From: Mollicutes bacterium
Lineage (GTDB): Bacteria > Bacillota_I > Bacilli_A > Izemoplasmatales > Izemoplasmataceae
Length of the DNA stretch: 43,462 bases
NCBI GenBank assembly: GCA_003557505.1
Contig: PWOH01000125.1
Location: 1 to 43,462 of the forward strand
Reading direction: 5' to 3'
The notes beneath the pieces were generated by a model that was not told the origin of the DNA, did not search any database, and worked only from the letters and a program-made list of their open reading frames with translations. Shown here in pieces: positions 27,740 to 37,900 of the stretch (position 1 is its first letter; each line of letters starts with the position of its first letter). The position numbers and the translations under genes are program-made.

Positions 27740-29604
27740 TGACAATGATGAATGTCTTAGATATTGAAAGCCCGGCGTTTTTAAAGGCTTTGAAAAATGA
27801 AGATTTAGAGGCGCTTGCTAAAGAGATTAGAAGTTTTTTAATCCACCAGTTATCCGTTACCGGTGGCCATTTTTCATCCAATATGGGCGTGGTTGAACTT
27901 ACTATTGCGCTTCATAAAGTGTTTGATTCCCCTAAAGATCAAATTATTTTTGATGTGGGCCATCAAGGCTATGTCCATAAAATCCTAACCGGTCGAGGAC
28001 AACAATTTGACACATTGCGTCAAATCGATGGATTGAGCGGTTTTTTAAAAAGAGCAGAGAGTGTTCACGATTGTTATGAAGCCGGGCACTCATCAACTTC
28101 CATCGCTGCAGCAGCAGGGATGCTTTTTGCAAAACCCCACAATACCGACCTCGGCAATATCATTGCATTAATTGGTGATGGCGCCCTCAATAGTGGCGCT
28201 GCTTTAGAAGCTTTAAACTTTTTGGGGCAATATCCCAATAAAAACCCTATCATCATTCTCAACGATAATGAAATGAGTATCACAGAAAATGTCGGACATT
28301 TATCGAAAATGCTGACGCAAATTCGTATGAAACGATCGTATCGAAATTTACGCAAACAAACCTCTAAAATTATTCCCAAAAAACTTAGACCGTTCACTTC
28401 GAAAGTTGAAAAACGTCTTAAGGGCTTTTTAGCAGGAAGTACGTATTTTGAAGCATTAGGCTATGATTATTATGGGCCGATTGACGGCCATAACTTCAAA
28501 CATTTAATCAAAGCGTTCGAAGTTGCCAAACGTAGTACTAAACCAACGGTCATTCATGTAAAAACACAAAAAGGTCGTGGCTACGGTCCCTCGGAAAATG
28601 ATACCCTTGGTCAATGGCATGGCGCTAAACCATTTGACAAGACAAATGGTGATTTCAAATCCGAATGTCAAAAAACACTAAGTTATTCAGGCATTGTTGC
28701 GAAATATATGGAACGTTTTGCAGAAGAAAAACCTGATTTTTATGTAATTACGCCGGCTATGGTCGGGGGCAGTGAACTCCTTGATTTTAAAGAAAAATAT
28801 CCAGAACGTCTGATAGACACAGGCATTGCCGAAGGCACCAGTGTTACAATGGGCGGGTCCCTTGCAATGAAAAACATCAAGGTATTTTTGAGCATTTACT
28901 CCACGTTTTTACAACGTGCCTACGACCAAGTTATTCATGATGTTGCCCGTCAAAAAGCTAATTTAATCATAGGAATTGATCGTGCTGGGTTAGTTGGCGG
29001 TGATGGGGAAACCCATCAAGGCATCTATGATATTCCCATGCTGGCGCATATCCCACATATGACCATCGCTCATCCTCGTAATGCCCAACAATTACATCGT
29101 TTATTACACTATGCGTTTCGTATTCATCAAGGTCCAATCGCGATTCGCTATCCGAGAACAAAAGAAGGTTATCATTCAGAGGATTATAATTTAAGCGCTA
29201 TTGATACACCAAGTTGGGAACTGCTTAATCAAGGAAATAAAGGAACAATCATTGCGTTTGGTGATATCGTTGAACAACTGAAAAAACTGATTAATGAACA
29301 AAACTTAGATTATACTTTAATTAATGCATTATTCATCAAACCGCTTGATACTGACATGTTAGCAACCATAGATACCAATAAGCCAATTCTTACTTACGAA
29401 GAATCAACATTAAACGGTGGTCTTGGTTCAATGATTTTAAGTCATCTAGCCATGCAAAATACAATGCCAGCATTTTTCAAAATGATGGGCTTTGATGATG
29501 CATTTGTTCCTCAAGGCGATCGTCAAACGATGTTAAAACGATACAAGCTCGATTGCCAAAGTGTGATTGAGTGTATGGAAGGACTTGTTAAGGATGCGTC
29601 TTGA
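27739..29604 (+). CDS. dxs: 1-deoxy-D-xylulose-5-phosphate synthase family (variant)
   Basis: SVTGGHFSSNMGVVELTIALH; FDVGHQGYVHKILTGR; IGDGALNSGAALEALN; YSTFLQRAYDQVIHDVA; DRAGLVGGDGETHQGIYD; TGA stop. Confidence 0.9.
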   Translation: MTMMNVLDIESPAFLKALKNEDLEALAKEIRSFLIHQLSVTGGHFSSNMGVVELTIALHKVFDSPKDQIIFDVGHQGYVHKILTGRGQQFDTLRQIDGLSGFLKRAESVHDCYEAGHSSTSIAAAAGMLFAKPHNTDLGNIIALIGDGALNSGAALEALNFLGQYPNKNPIIILNDNEMSITENVGHLSKMLTQIRMKRSYRNLRKQTSKIIPKKLRPFTSKVEKRLKGFLAGSTYFEALGYDYYGPIDGHNFKHLIKAFEVAKRSTKPTVIHVKTQKGRGYGPSENDTLGQWHGAKPFDKTNGDFKSECQKTLSYSGIVAKYMERFAEEKPDFYVITPAMVGGSELLDFKEKYPERLIDTGIAEGTSVTMGGSLAMKNIKVFLSIYSTFLQRAYDQVIHDVARQKANLIIGIDRAGLVGGDGETHQGIYDIPMLAHIPHMTIAHPRNAQQLHRLLHYAFRIHQGPIAIRYPRTKEGYHSEDYNLSAIDTPSWELLNQGNKGTIIAFGDIVEQLKKLINEQNLDYTLINALFIKPLDTDMLATIDTNKPILTYEESTLNGGLGSMILSHLAMQNTMPAFFKMMGFDDAFVPQGDRQTMLKRYKLDCQSVIECMEGLVKDAS

Positions 29605-30358
29605 TCTCTTTTTATATCAGCGTGGTGATTTCTCTTCCCGCCACCAAGCCACTATTGCCATAAAAAATGGTGCAGTCTCTATCAATAAAAAAGTGGTGAT
29701 GAAACCAGCCTTTAAAGTTTCACCGACGGATCAAATTGATTATGTCAAACCGCTAAATCCTTTTGTATCTCAAGGTGGTTTGAAGCTACAGCACGCGATT
29801 GAACACTTTGATTTGTGTCTTGAAAACAACGTCGTTTTAGATATCGGTGCTTCCACTGGCGGCTTCAGTGACTGTGCGTTAAGTTATGGTGCGCAACATG
29901 TTTATGCCGTGGATGTTGGCAGCAATCAACTGCACCCTACACTTAAAGCTCATGAAAAAGTCACGGTCATGGAACAAACAAACTTTCTTGATCTAAGCAA
30001 TAAAGACTTTCCGACTATCGACTTCATCAGTTGTGATGTAAGTTTTGTTTCTAGTCTGAAAATTTTATCACACATTAAAGAACACTTTGATAACATCGAA
30101 GTGTTGATGTTGATAAAACCGCAGTTTGAAACAAAAAAAACGCCCAAAAGCGGTGTGATTAAAGATCCTTTATTACATGAAGAAGTACTAAAAGATTATC
30201 TTGAAGATGTCACCATGTTAGGATTTACAATCAGTGGACTTGAACCCTCACCTATCAAAGGCCAATCAGGTAACATTGAATTTTTGTTACATCTCGGTGA
30301 AACACCTTGTGATATTCATATTAAAAAAGTGGTTAAAAAAGCTCAAGCGATCCGCTAG
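29594..30358 (+). CDS. tlyA: TlyA family rRNA (cytidine-2'-O)-methyltransferase/hemolysin
   Basis: S4 domain MRLDLFLYQRGDFSSRHQATIAIKNGAV; VLDIGASTGGFSDCALSYGAQHVYAVDVGSNQL; start ATG 29594, overlapping dxs. Confidence 0.93.
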   Translation: MRLDLFLYQRGDFSSRHQATIAIKNGAVSINKKVVMKPAFKVSPTDQIDYVKPLNPFVSQGGLKLQHAIEHFDLCLENNVVLDIGASTGGFSDCALSYGAQHVYAVDVGSNQLHPTLKAHEKVTVMEQTNFLDLSNKDFPTIDFISCDVSFVSSLKILSHIKEHFDNIEVLMLIKPQFETKKTPKSGVIKDPLLHEEVLKDYLEDVTMLGFTISGLEPSPIKGQSGNIEFLLHLGETPCDIHIKKVVKKAQAIR

Positions 30359-30367
30359 GAGGTCATC

Positions 30368-32041
30368 ATGTTAAAATATTTAAATGTCTCTCAGTTTGCG
30401 ATTATCGAAAATGTCGAGGTCACATTCGAAAACGGCATGAACGTCTTAACCGGTGAAACCGGCGCAGGAAAAAGTCTCTTGATTGATGCGATTGGATTAC
30501 TACTTGGTGAACGCGCTTCTCATGAAGTGATACGAAGTGGTGAAGATTATGCAGAAATCACCGCAGTCTTTGAACCCCTCAATGATAGTGTCAAAGCAAC
30601 ATTAGAATCACTTGACATTCCTTTTGAAGATGATGAACTGTTAATTAAACGCCGCATTCAAAGGAACAGTGGGAACTTAATCAAAGTAAATCGTGAAACT
30701 ATTACACTTGCCGATTTAAAAGTGATTACTAAAAACCTTGCGGATATTCATACGCAACATGACACCAAACGATTAATTAATCCCGATACGTATTTATCAC
30801 TCATAGATTCTTTCGATGATTCAATACAATCATATTTAACTGATTACCAAGCTAAGCGAAAAGTGTATAGTGACCACTACAAAGCCTATCAGTCGTTAAA
30901 AGACGATAAAGATGCAATGCTTGAAAAACTTGACTTACTTAAATTTCAAAGTGAAGAACTCCACAATCATAATTTGGAAGCAAATGAACTTCAAACGATT
31001 GAAGAACGTTTACAAACCCTCCAAAACTTTGATGAAATCTACCAAGCTGTCAAACAGTCTTACGATTTATTGGAAACCTCAAACGCAACCGCCAATATAT
31101 ATGAAGCAGCGGATGAACTTTCTCGTGTAGAAACTTATGATGAAACCTACGAAAGTCTTAAACAACGCATCGAAAGTGCCTATTATGAGTTAGATGATGC
31201 CAAAAGTACGCTTTCTAACTTACTGGAGAGTTTAGATTTTGATCCCAATGAATTAGAAACACTTGAAAGTCGCAAACACACGCTAGATACTTTACGACGT
31301 AAATATAACCGTGAAATCGATGAATTAATAGAATACCATGAACAAATCAACGCCGAAATAGTATCTTATGACAACTATGACGAAAGCTTAGATAAAGCGG
31401 AGAAAAATCTTAAAACTGCTTACGATGATGTCTTAAAATCCGCTTTAACACTTAGAAATCATCGAAAGAAGATAGCAAAAACTATTGAGAACACCCTACA
31501 AGGGGAACTAAAAGACCTTGAACTTAAGAGCGCTGAGTTTGAAGTTTCATTTTCCGACGAACGCCCATCGCATTACAGTGATATCAAATTTTTTGGAAAA
31601 GAGGGCATCGATACCATCGACTTTCTCCTTACAACCAATGCTGGTGAAGCGAAAAAACCACTAAAAAAAATCGCCTCAGGAGGCGAATTATCAAGAATTA
31701 TGTTGGCACTTAAAACATTGCTTGTATTTAAAGATTCACTCAATCTCATGATTTTTGATGAAATCGATACCGGAGTAAGTGGTTACGTCGCTTCACAAGT
31801 CGCCAAAAAGATGCATGCGATTGCCGCTGAAGTCCAAGTGTTAGCCATTACGCATCTCCCACAAGTAGCAGCCAAAGCTGACCATCATTATTATATATTT
31901 AAAGAAGAACATACAGGACGCGTTAAAACTAGCGTTAAGAAGCTCGATCATGATCACCGTGTTAAATCGCTAGCAGAAATGATTTCTTCAGATACTGTTT
32001 CTCAGAGTGCACTTAAAAGTGCCAAAGAATTACTCAAATAA
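30368..32041 (+). CDS. recN: DNA repair protein RecN
   Basis: FAIIENVEVTFENGMNVLTGETGAGKSLLIDAIGLLLG; ASGGELSRIMLALK; MIFDEIDTGVSGYVASQVAKKM. Confidence 0.96.
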   Translation: MLKYLNVSQFAIIENVEVTFENGMNVLTGETGAGKSLLIDAIGLLLGERASHEVIRSGEDYAEITAVFEPLNDSVKATLESLDIPFEDDELLIKRRIQRNSGNLIKVNRETITLADLKVITKNLADIHTQHDTKRLINPDTYLSLIDSFDDSIQSYLTDYQAKRKVYSDHYKAYQSLKDDKDAMLEKLDLLKFQSEELHNHNLEANELQTIEERLQTLQNFDEIYQAVKQSYDLLETSNATANIYEAADELSRVETYDETYESLKQRIESAYYELDDAKSTLSNLLESLDFDPNELETLESRKHTLDTLRRKYNREIDELIEYHEQINAEIVSYDNYDESLDKAEKNLKTAYDDVLKSALTLRNHRKKIAKTIENTLQGELKDLELKSAEFEVSFSDERPSHYSDIKFFGKEGIDTIDFLLTTNAGEAKKPLKKIASGGELSRIMLALKTLLVFKDSLNLMIFDEIDTGVSGYVASQVAKKMHAIAAEVQVLAITHLPQVAAKADHHYYIFKEEHTGRVKTSVKKLDHDHRVKSLAEMISSDTVSQSALKSAKELLK

Positions 32042-32065
32042 AAAAGCGCATTTTCTGCGCTTTTA
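32041..32065. terminator. Bidirectional terminator
   Basis: aaaagcgca-ttttc-tgcgctttt with A/T flanks between convergent ORFs. Confidence 0.8.
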
Positions 32066-32070
32066 ATACT

Positions 32071-32244
32071 TTATCCAAACATGACGCTCCACATAACAAA
32101 AATTGTAGTAGCAGCCAGACCAAGGACAAAACCAACAGCTAAAATAACCACAACAACTTTCCCCCAAGTTTTCTTTAAGGGGTTTGTGTAAACGGGTTTT
32201 TCCTCGACTTGATTTTTCTTGGTTCTTTTACGACTTTCAGGCAT
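32071..32244 (-). CDS. Small single-pass membrane protein (57 aa), absent from the supplied ORF track
   Basis: MPESRKRTKKNQVEEKPVYTNPLKKTWGKVVVVILAVGFVLGLAATTIFVMWSVMFG*; GAGGTGA ribosome binding site upstream of the ATG; terminator directly downstream. Confidence 0.8.
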   Translation of the reverse strand: MPESRKRTKKNQVEEKPVYTNPLKKTWGKVVVVILAVGFVLGLAATTIFVMWSVMFG

Positions 32245-32329
32245 CTCGAATTCACCTCTATAATAGTATCAATTTTGACTTCGCGTCTCTCATTATACTG
32301 TAAATCTCATAAAAAGGAAAGTTTAAAGT

Positions 32330-33514
32330 ATGAAAAAATACAAAGTCATCTTTCACATTGATCTTAACGCCTTTTTTGCGAGTTGTGAATCGGCGGAAGA
32401 TAAAAGTCTCAAAAATATACCCTTAGGCATTGGCCCTAAAAATGATAGGGGTATTTTAACAACCGCAAATTATGAGGCACGGAAATATGGTGTTAGAAGT
32501 GCCATGCCTTTAAACGAAGCGAGAAGACTTTGTCCACAGTTGAAAGTCTTACCAACAAATTTTCCTTTATACGAAAAATATTCAGGGTATTTCTTTGATT
32601 ATTTAAAAACTTTTACGGAGAAACTTGAACCAGCCTCTATTGATGAGGGATATCTTGATATGACAGACGATTTAGATGGCAAACACCCGCTGGATGTAGC
32701 GAAAGCAATGCAAAACTATCTGCTTAAAACGTATGACTTGCCTGTCAGTATCGGCATTGCACCGAACAAATTTCTTGCCAAAATGGCATCTGATATGAAA
32801 AAACCACTGGGAATTACGATTCTGCGAAAACGTGATGTCGAAAAGAAACTATGGCCTCTGCCTATCGAAGATTTACATGGAATCGGAAAAAAGACCGTCC
32901 CGAATTTGAAGCTTCTAGGTATTGAGACGATTGGCGATTTTGCGAAGTTTGATAATGTTCGCAAACTTGAAGCTTTTTTAGGCAATACGACCCAATCTTT
33001 TTTGGACAAGGTTCATGGCAATGATCAAAGTGAAGTCGATCCTTCCAGACAAAACAGCCATCAAAGTATTGGCAATTCTAAAACATTTGAAGGCTTTTTA
33101 CACGAATACAATGAACAAGTCGAAGCACTAAAACAGTTGACAAACCGCGTTGTCGATCGGTTGAAAGATGCTTCGCTTGCAGCGAAAACTATTGCGGTTC
33201 AAGTACGCCATTCTGACTATGAAAATCACTCTAAACATTTCTCTTTTCAGTATCATAGTGATAATTTCTATGAGATATTTGAAGTCGTTGAAAATCTTTA
33301 TGATCAACTTTATGATGATAAAGCGGTTCACTTACTTGGTGTAAGTGCATCGAATCTTGAAGAAAAATCACAATTATTCAAACAACTCAATATTTTTGAA
33401 CCTAAAGATGATGTTGATAAAGAGGAACATTTAAATAATGTATTAAAAAGTATCAACAATAACTATGAGAAACCATTGTTAGCGAGAGGTATCACAAAAA
33501 AGAAATCAAAGTAA
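32330..33514 (+). CDS. dinB: DNA polymerase IV (Y family)
   Basis: FHIDLNAFFASCESAEDKSLKNIPLGIG; YEARKYGVRSAMPLNEARRLCP; EPASIDEGYLDMT; SIGIAPNKFLAKMASDMKKP. Confidence 0.95.
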   Translation: MKKYKVIFHIDLNAFFASCESAEDKSLKNIPLGIGPKNDRGILTTANYEARKYGVRSAMPLNEARRLCPQLKVLPTNFPLYEKYSGYFFDYLKTFTEKLEPASIDEGYLDMTDDLDGKHPLDVAKAMQNYLLKTYDLPVSIGIAPNKFLAKMASDMKKPLGITILRKRDVEKKLWPLPIEDLHGIGKKTVPNLKLLGIETIGDFAKFDNVRKLEAFLGNTTQSFLDKVHGNDQSEVDPSRQNSHQSIGNSKTFEGFLHEYNEQVEALKQLTNRVVDRLKDASLAAKTIAVQVRHSDYENHSKHFSFQYHSDNFYEIFEVVENLYDQLYDDKAVHLLGVSASNLEEKSQLFKQLNIFEPKDDVDKEEHLNNVLKSINNNYEKPLLARGITKKKSK

Positions 33515-33551
33515 TTGCCAAAAACTTATAAAATCCCCATAACAAAGCCAT

Positions 33552-33580
33552 TTGCATTATACGTCCATCTGCGTTATAAT
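33552..33580 (+). promoter_or_regulatory. Predicted promoter
   Basis: TTGCAT-17 nt-TATAAT. Confidence 0.6.
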
Positions 33581-33611
33581 AATAAAGGATTATTAAAGGA
33601 GATGTATCGAA

Positions 33612-34820
33612 TTGGACGTTTATGGCTTTTTGTTGAACATCTCGATCGTATTATTGATCGGGTTTTTATTTGGGAAAATATTGGAACATTTTAAAATACC
33701 TGCTATTACCGGGTATATACTAGCAGGAGTCTTGATCGGTCCGCACGGATTAAATCTGATTGATCAGACCACGGTTTCACAGTTTAATGTTATTACCAAT
33801 GTTGTGTTGGCAATTATTGCCTACCAAATCGGAACAGAGTTGTTCATTCCAATTCTTAAACGCAATGCAGGACGTATTATTATGATTACGCTAGTGCATG
33901 CCTTTATTACCCTTGTTATAGTGTTTGGAGGGGTTTGGCTTGTTAGTGGTGAGTTATGGTTAGCCTTTGCTTTATCAGGGTTAGCGATTGCTTCGGCACC
34001 AGCTCCTGTTATGGCTATCATTAAGAAACTGCGTGCCAAGGGCCCTGTTAAAAGTACCGTTGTACCCGTTGTAGGGGTACTTGATGTTGTTGCTGTTATT
34101 GTTTTCGGGCTAACTTCAAGCATTGCTTTATCCTTAGTCGGCGGTGAAACTATCGGCATCCAAAATGCCTTATTAAACCCATTGTATGAAGTTGTTCTTT
34201 CCATATTTGTTGGGGCGATTTTCGGTGTTTTGTTAGGATTGTTTTCGCATTTTTTTGTGGAAAAATTCCGAAAACAAGATCGTTATCTTGCGTATTTGGC
34301 AGTATCATTGTCTTTTATTCTTATCGGTCTTTGGATTGCTCAAACCTTCCATCTTTCGACGATTCTCATTCCACTGACTATTGGTGTTGTGTTCACAAAC
34401 TTTGTGAATGAAGAGACCTTTGATATACAAGATGCGGCACTTAATAATTTTGGTGGACCCTTTATCATTATCTTTTTCACAATTGCCGGACTAGGGTTGA
34501 ATCCTGCGATTATGTTACAAGCAGGGTTTATTGCGCTTGTATTTATTGTTTTAAGAAGTATCGGTAAAATTTCAGGGTCTTATTTTGCGTCTACTTTATC
34601 AAAATGTCCGATGACAGTCCGTAAATATACAGGGCTTTGTCTCTTGCCTCAGGCAGGGGTTACTATCGGGATGTTAGTGGCACTCTCAGCATCATTACCA
34701 CCAGAAGAAACGCAAATTGTTCAAACCATCACACTTACAAGTATTTTGATTTTCCAAGTGGCAGGTCCGATTCTTATGAAATGGGGGCTTGAAAAAGCCG
34801 GAGAATCACGTGAGTTATAA
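33612..34820 (+). CDS. CPA2-family cation/proton antiporter (Kef/NapA-like, no RCK domain)
   Basis: 402 aa, TTG start; LEHFKIPAITGYILAGVLIGPHGL; ~12 TM; LCLLPQAGVTIGMLVAL. Confidence 0.87.
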   Translation: MDVYGFLLNISIVLLIGFLFGKILEHFKIPAITGYILAGVLIGPHGLNLIDQTTVSQFNVITNVVLAIIAYQIGTELFIPILKRNAGRIIMITLVHAFITLVIVFGGVWLVSGELWLAFALSGLAIASAPAPVMAIIKKLRAKGPVKSTVVPVVGVLDVVAVIVFGLTSSIALSLVGGETIGIQNALLNPLYEVVLSIFVGAIFGVLLGLFSHFFVEKFRKQDRYLAYLAVSLSFILIGLWIAQTFHLSTILIPLTIGVVFTNFVNEETFDIQDAALNNFGGPFIIIFFTIAGLGLNPAIMLQAGFIALVFIVLRSIGKISGSYFASTLSKCPMTVRKYTGLCLLPQAGVTIGMLVALSASLPPEETQIVQTITLTSILIFQVAGPILMKWGLEKAGESREL

Positions 34821-34828
34821 ATAGCATC

Positions 34829-34853
34829 AAATCCCTTCATCGGGATTTTTTTA
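34829..34853 (+). terminator. Rho-independent terminator
   Basis: aatcccttcatcgggattttttt. Confidence 0.7.
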
Positions 34854-34968
34854 TTGGCAAGCATCTAACATGATAGAAATGGACTCATCGGTAGTTTTTA
34901 TTGTTGTTTATTGGCAACTATGATAAAATTAATCGTAGTTTAACGTATTGAGAATGGGGAGAGGAAGA

Positions 34969-37900
34969 ATGAAAAAAATATTTGCTTTACTAGTTGTGCT
35001 ATTCGCTTCAATAGGTCTTTATGGTTGTGGAGAAGACCCAGAAGATGATGTGACAATACCCTCTTTTGATTATTTTACCATTAATGAAGATGAACCAAGT
35101 GATGAAACAATTTATGCGGAAAAAAATGAATTGTTGCGCTTGGATATTTTTATTGATAATCCATCGGATTTGGAAATCAACTCAATTCGAATTAATGGAA
35201 CAACCTATCGCCAAAGCCGCTTTGAAGCGGAATCTACGAATGAACACGTTATTTTTAATTTTGATGTATTAAGGGTACCTGGTCACAATGACTATGAACT
35301 TGAAGCCATTGAATATACACACGAAGGCGTTCAAACCTTGTTAATTAACGACAATAATACTTGGAATGCTTATGTACTCGAAAATATTCCAACGGCTTCC
35401 TTAGATAATATAATCACCGATCAAGAAAGCCTCAATGTATCAGTGAATCTCTCTGATAATGATGGTACGATTGATGAAGCGGTTTTAGAATTGTTTAAAG
35501 ATGGCAGTATTGTTGATAGTGTTGATATTACCGCCGGTATAGCGGCACAGACTTTCACAGACTTGTATAGTGACAATGATTACACTTTGCGATTGGTTGT
35601 GTCTTACGAACGTGGCGATGGCCATGAATATGTTGAAGATGAAGTTTTGGCTGAAGTAAGTGAAATTCGTACAAGTGCAAAAGCCCTTCCACAATTATCC
35701 ATCGATAATATTGTTGCTGATAAGACATCGGTAAGTTTTTCATATGATGTTGTTGATGGTGATAATGTAGGAAGCATTTCATCTATTATGCTTTATCATG
35801 ACGATGAATTTATTGAAGAAATCGATATGCTTGATTCGCTTGTATTTAGTGATTTATTATCCAATGTTGAGTATTCAATCGTAATTGAGTATACGTATGA
35901 TTTAAATGATCAAGCGGGTAGTCAAACCTTAACTACCACTGAAAACTTTACCACTGAAGCACTTGAGTCTCCAAGTGTCTCCATTGAAAATATCAGAGAA
36001 GATCATGAATCCGTGTTATTTGATATTAGTTTACAAGATGATGATGAAGTCATTTCTGCAGATTATCTCAGTGTATTGATTAAAGACGATAATGGCTTTA
36101 GTGAAGAAAAACTGGTTGATATTGATGCGTTAAGTGATATTCATTTTGATAACTTACTCAGTAACACCACCTATACAATTGAAGTTAGAGGCAGTTATGA
36201 CCTTAATGATTCTCAAGGGTCAAGAGATGATGTTTTATTACATAGTGAAACATTTACAACCGCGCAAACCGAAATTCCAGAAATGGAATCCACGCTCGTT
36301 TCATCTTCAGAAACAGAGTTAGTCATTGATATTGATGCCTCTTCATTTGATGATATCCGTGAAGGCGAACAAATTAAAATTTCAATCTATAATGAAACGA
36401 CTGATGAATTTATAAAAACATATAGTATCATTGACAGTACTGAGCGTATTAACATTAAAGATTTATTGAGTAATCAAACCATTCGTATCGAAGTAGAGGC
36501 CACTTTCAATTTACGAGATGGTGAAGGCCAACAAACAGCAATTGTTCATACCAATACCTTTACGACCACAACCACAAACGCGCCAAGTGGTAGTGTATCA
36601 AACGTTGAGACATCTCAAGAAGGCGTTTCTTTTAACTATTCATTCAGTGATTCATCGAACACTAAAGTTGAAGGTTCACTGATCGCAATCCTTTATGAGG
36701 ATCAAGGCGATGGTTCAGGCTACACTATAGTGGATACTCAAGCCATTGATCCAGCATCAAGTAGTTTCATGTTTGATTACGCGTCATATTATGACAGAGC
36801 CTACTCTGTTGAACTATTTGTGGATTACGATTTACGCGATGGTGAGGGCATTCATAGTGATCATCGCTTGGATAATGCCTTTAAATCCATACGCTTAGCA
36901 CCGAAGGCACCTGTGGGTAGTATTGAAACAGAAGCGGTAACCCACGATAGCTTCACGCTTGAATATTTAATTTTAGATATTGATGGTACCATCAACGAAG
37001 ATGGTATTACACTCACTATAGATGGTGAAACGTATACCTCCAACACACTTGATGGTGCATTCACTGTTACAGATTTACTTAGCGATACTACGTATGAGTA
37101 TGTCTTAAGTATTGAATATATTCGCGGCTCTCAAAGCTATACCTTAGAGTTTGATGGTTCATTCACAACAGATGCATTAGAAGATGCCAGTGGTGAGATT
37201 GTTGAAAGTGATCGTGCCCTTGGTGAAATTACTGTCGATGTATCGTTTGAAGACCCAGACAGCACCTTCACAGAAGATGACTTATCACTAGTCCTTTATG
37301 ACAGTGATGATGAAGTAGTGGGCGATCCTTTACTGATTTCTGAATTAGGAAGTTATACATTCGATGAACTGAAAAACAATACGGATTATACGCTGCGCCT
37401 ATATGCTACTGTTGATAAGAACGATGGTGCGGGTCCCCAAGAAGTATTACTAGATAGTTATAGTTTCACTTCAATTAACGGCGATATAGATGTAAGCATC
37501 GAAGATTCAGAAATCAATCAAGAAACCATGCATCTACGGATTGATTATACTGATGAATATGGGATTTCTGAGTTGCCACTAAAAATTGTTGTATATGATC
37601 AAGAGGATAATCCAATAAATACCTACAGAATCTATGATGGTCCGACAAGTGTTCAAATAAGTGAACTTTACTCGAATTACACGTACACAATCAATGTTTA
37701 TGGTGATGTCGATTATCAAGATGGTAGTGGTGTTGTAGAGGATGTATTATTACATTCTGAGAGTTACACAACCGAAGCCAAAGCGCAACCAATACCGGAG
37801 ATGACCATTGAAAACATTGAAGTAAATACGAGTATTTCCGTTTCTCTTGGTGAGTTTGAAGATATTGATGAAGTGTATTCTTCAATGACGTTGTATTTAT

